DNA of 64,000 nucleotides from Sequoia sempervirens (taxonomy: Eukaryota; Streptophyta; Pinopsida; Cupressales; Cupressaceae). The stretch covers positions 488,788,905-488,852,904 of the forward strand of contig VDFB02270651.1 of the NCBI GenBank assembly GCA_007258455.2, read 5' to 3'. Below the pieces are notes generated by a model that saw nothing but the letters and a program-made list of their open reading frames with translations, made no database searches and was not told where the DNA came from. How positions within the stretch are numbered: position 1 is the stretch's first letter; every line of letters begins with the position of its first letter. Made by a program: the position numbers and the translations under genes. Positions 61,108-64,000 of this stretch are shown here, one piece after another.

Positions 61108-61354
61108 GGGTGTTTTTGCACACTTTCTCAACACAGGAAGTACATGAATGCACTACCTCTCTTGAAAGGAGAAGTTTCCAATAGCAAGTTGTTGAAAATC
61201 ACCCCAAGGTCTCTCAGGTGTCAGGTCATGACTTGCATGGAATCCATTAGTTGATATTTGATGTGATTTTTCTAGTAATCATAGGGAAAATTTATGTAGT
61301 TGGATGCGAACTGGATCTTAGAGTGTAAATTTTCTAAGAAGGAAGTTAAGGTAC

Positions 61355-62858
61355 TGGTGCAGGAGCACCCAGTACACATAATTTCTACAATTCATCCTTT
61401 GAAGGAAGGCATAGAAATTTAGGAGTATTTGAGTAAATTAATGCTAAATAAGGTTTTTGAGACTATTTTTCATGTAATTGGGGGTTTTTAAGGTTAGTTT
61501 TTTCAAAAGTGCACAAGGTTGCATTATATTGTGTTTATTGTTAACAAATTGTCAAACAATGCAAAATTAAGCATATGTAAGGGTTAAGTTAGTTTTTGGT
61601 CAGTTATAGGCGTTCCATGAGTAGTTTGGGTTGTAAATTGTTTAAATGGCCTCTTGAAGGCTCGAACAGGGTTGGTTGAAGCACTTTGAAGAACAAAAAT
61701 TAATAAAAATCTCTTTCTTTTAGTTATTTTCTAGTTTTTTCTCTCATTTCTTAGCTGTGTACGGGTCCGTACAGCATGGGCTGGTCATGAATGATAGGAA
61801 TTTGATATAGGATTGTGTTGCATTTGTTTTGAATTGGTTCTTGAGGGATAAACTTGTATTTGAAGCAATTTATTGACTGAAATTGAAAGACTGGTCAGAA
61901 AATAGGGTTGAGGGGTTTGAGCCACAAAATGAGTTGAAAAGACCATTCCACCTTTCTGTAAATACTGTTTCTTAGTGGAATGGTCCTACTCAGTCTAGGA
62001 ATAGGTATAGTAATGTATTCCTGCACTGATAGAGAGAATTGAGGATCTTGAGAACGCTGCCCCAGTGTAAAAGACAAATTTTATGCCTTTTGAGCATAGC
62101 TAGGGTAAGGATTTTTGAGTTGTGTAAGGAGAATAGGATGGAAGTTGTTGGTTTTGGTGTTTTTGGGTATACTTAGATGTGTTTCAATGATTTGAGAGGT
62201 TGGGGAAGACCTGGAGTGAATAGAAGTTAGAAACCCTATGGTGAAGGGGTGAAAAGAGTGGAAAATAAGGGAGCTTACAAAGGAAGTATGTACAAAACAT
62301 AAGGGTGGTCAAATGTTAGGATGTGCTAAGCATGTGCAGGTGGAAATATGAAGGATTTAAGTGGTTTTGGGTTTGCAAGTGATCTGGGTCTAGGATTTAC
62401 AATAAGCCCTAGTTTTTAGGAAGGAAAAGGAGGGTTTGATGGAGCAGCAGTATAGAAGGGCAGTATGGAGGTTTTGATCAGAGATTCTTTTGTTTTGTGC
62501 CACAATTTTTGACTATCCAAGAGTTGGTAAGGTGAAGAGCAGTTTAAGAGACACTTTGTTTGTAAAAGTGGGCTAATTCTACTAGCCCTTGGATATGGTG
62601 ACTTAGTGTTTTTCTATGTTTGACAAATGAATCTTACTTGTAAGCTTGGAAATGTCTTTTTGATGGAATATGGATTCTATATGGATGATCAGTGGGTGTT
62701 CTTACAGTTTTCTTTGAGGAATTGGTCTTTCAGTTGCTTAATTATGAATTGGAAAGCCATAGAGCTGACCCTATGGAAGTTGTGCTAGTTATTTGATTTT
62801 GTGTTGTTGTTTGGTTTTCAAAGCTTGGTTGATTGTTCCTCCATCCTACTCTGCATCA
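61355..62858. mobile_element. Solo LTR X, 1504 bp, with perfect target duplication
   Basis: Begins TGGTGCAGGAGCACCC and ends CTCTGCATCA, with GGTAC duplicated at 61350-61354 and 62859-62863. Comparison with 29231-29480 shows exactly this block is extra. No internal coding sequence is seen. It contains TGTACGG-gt-CCGTACA at 61758-61773. Orientation is not determined. Confidence 0.9.
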
Positions 62859-63504
62859 GGTACACTTTGTTGTAAGTTCAAATAGCAATATAAAACTCTA
62901 ATATTTTCTTTAAGTTTTGACTTTACAATGTGCAATGAACCTTAGCTTAAGTTACTCCTGAAAAAAGAAAGGGGGAAAGAGTAGGGGGAAGAAGGTTTTC
63001 TTGGATCTAAAACTAAATATGAATAGTAATCATGGAGTTCTTGCTATGGAAAACTTCCTATAAACAAAGTTCCACTTAACAAGAAATAATCATAGTCTCA
63101 TGAAATTTGTGCTATCTTCTAAGGTTTGTAGATATTTCACCATTCATCCACAACATACATGCATGGATAAAGTAAAAAATTTAGGGAAATTTTATATTTC
63201 AGCCTAGACTAGCTTTAGAAGACCATTTACTAGCAGCAAACAACAAAAAGTATGGACTAGAAGGCATCAACATAGCAGAAATTTCTATAATAACAGAACA
63301 ACATCACTAAACCTATCTAAGCAGTCTAAAACCAATTAAAAAAATAATGTAAATTTAACTAGAGCATCTAACTATGGGAGATTGAATCATGAAATATGTA
63401 TAGAAACTCAAAAAATGCACCAAGTCAATGTATTTTCATTAGAAATTTCTACAACATGTCATTACAACAACTCAACTCTCTCTTGAAAATGAGAAGAGAC
63501 CCCC

Positions 63505-63512
63505 TATTTATA
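63505..63512 (-). promoter_or_regulatory. TATA box in the A LTR
   Basis: Minus strand reads CTATAAATAGGGG across 63501-63513, a strong plant TATA context. The homologous site in the other LTR (30113-30120) is mutated to TGTAAATA. Confidence 0.6.
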
Positions 63513-63701
63513 GTGTCCCAAAATAGAATGAATGGCCAAGATTTAATCTTATTGTGTGTCCAAGATTCACTACAACCTAGGATTCTACCAACCCCACAAT
63601 ATATTTCAATTTAAAATAAAACTTTGTCCTTATCCCTATTTTTTCCTCTAGTGACAACACTGTAGCAGTTTTGTCTTTTTCTAGTTTCTCTTTTGTTGTA
63701 G

Positions 63702-64000
63702 CTAATTTGTCAGGAATTCTTCATTAATAGTAGGGTTTCCTTCTTGCTTCTTTAAAGCTACATATTCCATGAACTTCAATTTTTTTTGGCTGGATCTTGT
63801 CAACCTCCAAAATCTTGGATCATAGCAATTGATAACTCCACTCCTTGGAGTTGTCTACAAGCCTTTCCTAGTCTTCATCATACTTGGTAATGTGGTCCCT
63901 GAATAGTTCTAACTGGGTGAAGATGTGGTGGAAAAATTCATGAAATTCATGGTTATCTCCACTAACATCCCATCCTCCATCACTTTCTAAATGTGGGGCT
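63702..64000 (-). pseudogene. C-terminal part of the A-type extra ORF, second copy, cut by window edge
   Basis: Reads EFHEFFHHIFTQLELFRDHI, TKYDED*ERLVDNSKEWSYQ and LKFMEYVALKKQEGNPTINE, with the stop at 63702-63704. It matches the end of 30314-34469 residue by residue with scattered changes. It shows that a second A-family element abuts the right LTR. Confidence 0.7.

Larger units (their letters stand above)
61108..63667 (-). repeat. LTR of element A, interrupted by solo LTR X
   Basis: It matches 29232-30276 in two parts: 61108-61354 and 62864-63667. It ends TGTAGCA on the plus strand and starts TGGGTGTTTTTGCACAC at 61108. On its left is A gag; on its right is extra-ORF sequence. It is therefore the 5' LTR of A and probably also the 3' LTR of another copy. 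Confidence 0.75.

Overview
This 64 kb window looks like intergenic plant DNA made almost entirely of old, broken, nested Ty3/gypsy LTR retrotransposons. I see no convincing host gene, tRNA, rRNA or CRISPR array. The AT-rich composition, the large and decayed gypsy elements of the Tat/Ogre group (gag, retropepsin, G-patch, reverse transcriptase, archaeal-type second RNase H, integrase) and the lack of genes over 64 kb suggest a large plant genome. A gymnosperm such as a conifer is my best guess, but that is inference only.

Region 1 to about 12.2 kb holds element M on the minus strand. It comprises a partial 3' LTR at the window edge, a 3' untranslated stretch, a degenerate protease and gag pseudogene, a leader with primer binding site, and a damaged 5' LTR region containing a probable solo LTR ending at 11303.

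Region 12.2 to 28.9 kb holds array P on the plus strand, the same family as M and head to head with it. Three directly repeated LTRs (12175, 21762, 26452) are each followed by a primer binding site. Between them lie a gag module, a protease/G-patch module and a second protease module. No reverse transcriptase or integrase is visible, so M and P look non-autonomous. The layout fits a tandem array of elements sharing LTRs.

Region 29.2 to 63.7 kb holds element A on the minus strand. It has a 3' LTR at 29232-30276, a long sense extra ORF at 30314-34469, and gag-protease-archaeal RNase H-RT-RNase H-integrase between 60988 and 54899. Its 5' LTR is at 61108-63667. To the right of that LTR (63702-64000) the 3' end of the extra ORF appears again, so this LTR seems shared with a second copy outside the window.

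Element T (35727-52966, minus strand, 17.2 kb) lies inside A and is the best preserved element. It has two LTRs, a primer binding site, a polypurine tract, gag, protease, G-patch, RT, RNase H, archaeal RNase H and integrase, satellite-like 3' repeats, and an antisense plant-mobile-domain ORF next to the 3' LTR. A 1.5 kb solo LTR (X, 61355-62858) with an intact 5 bp target duplication interrupts A's 5' LTR. The inferred order of events is: A inserted, T inserted into A, and X inserted into A's LTR.
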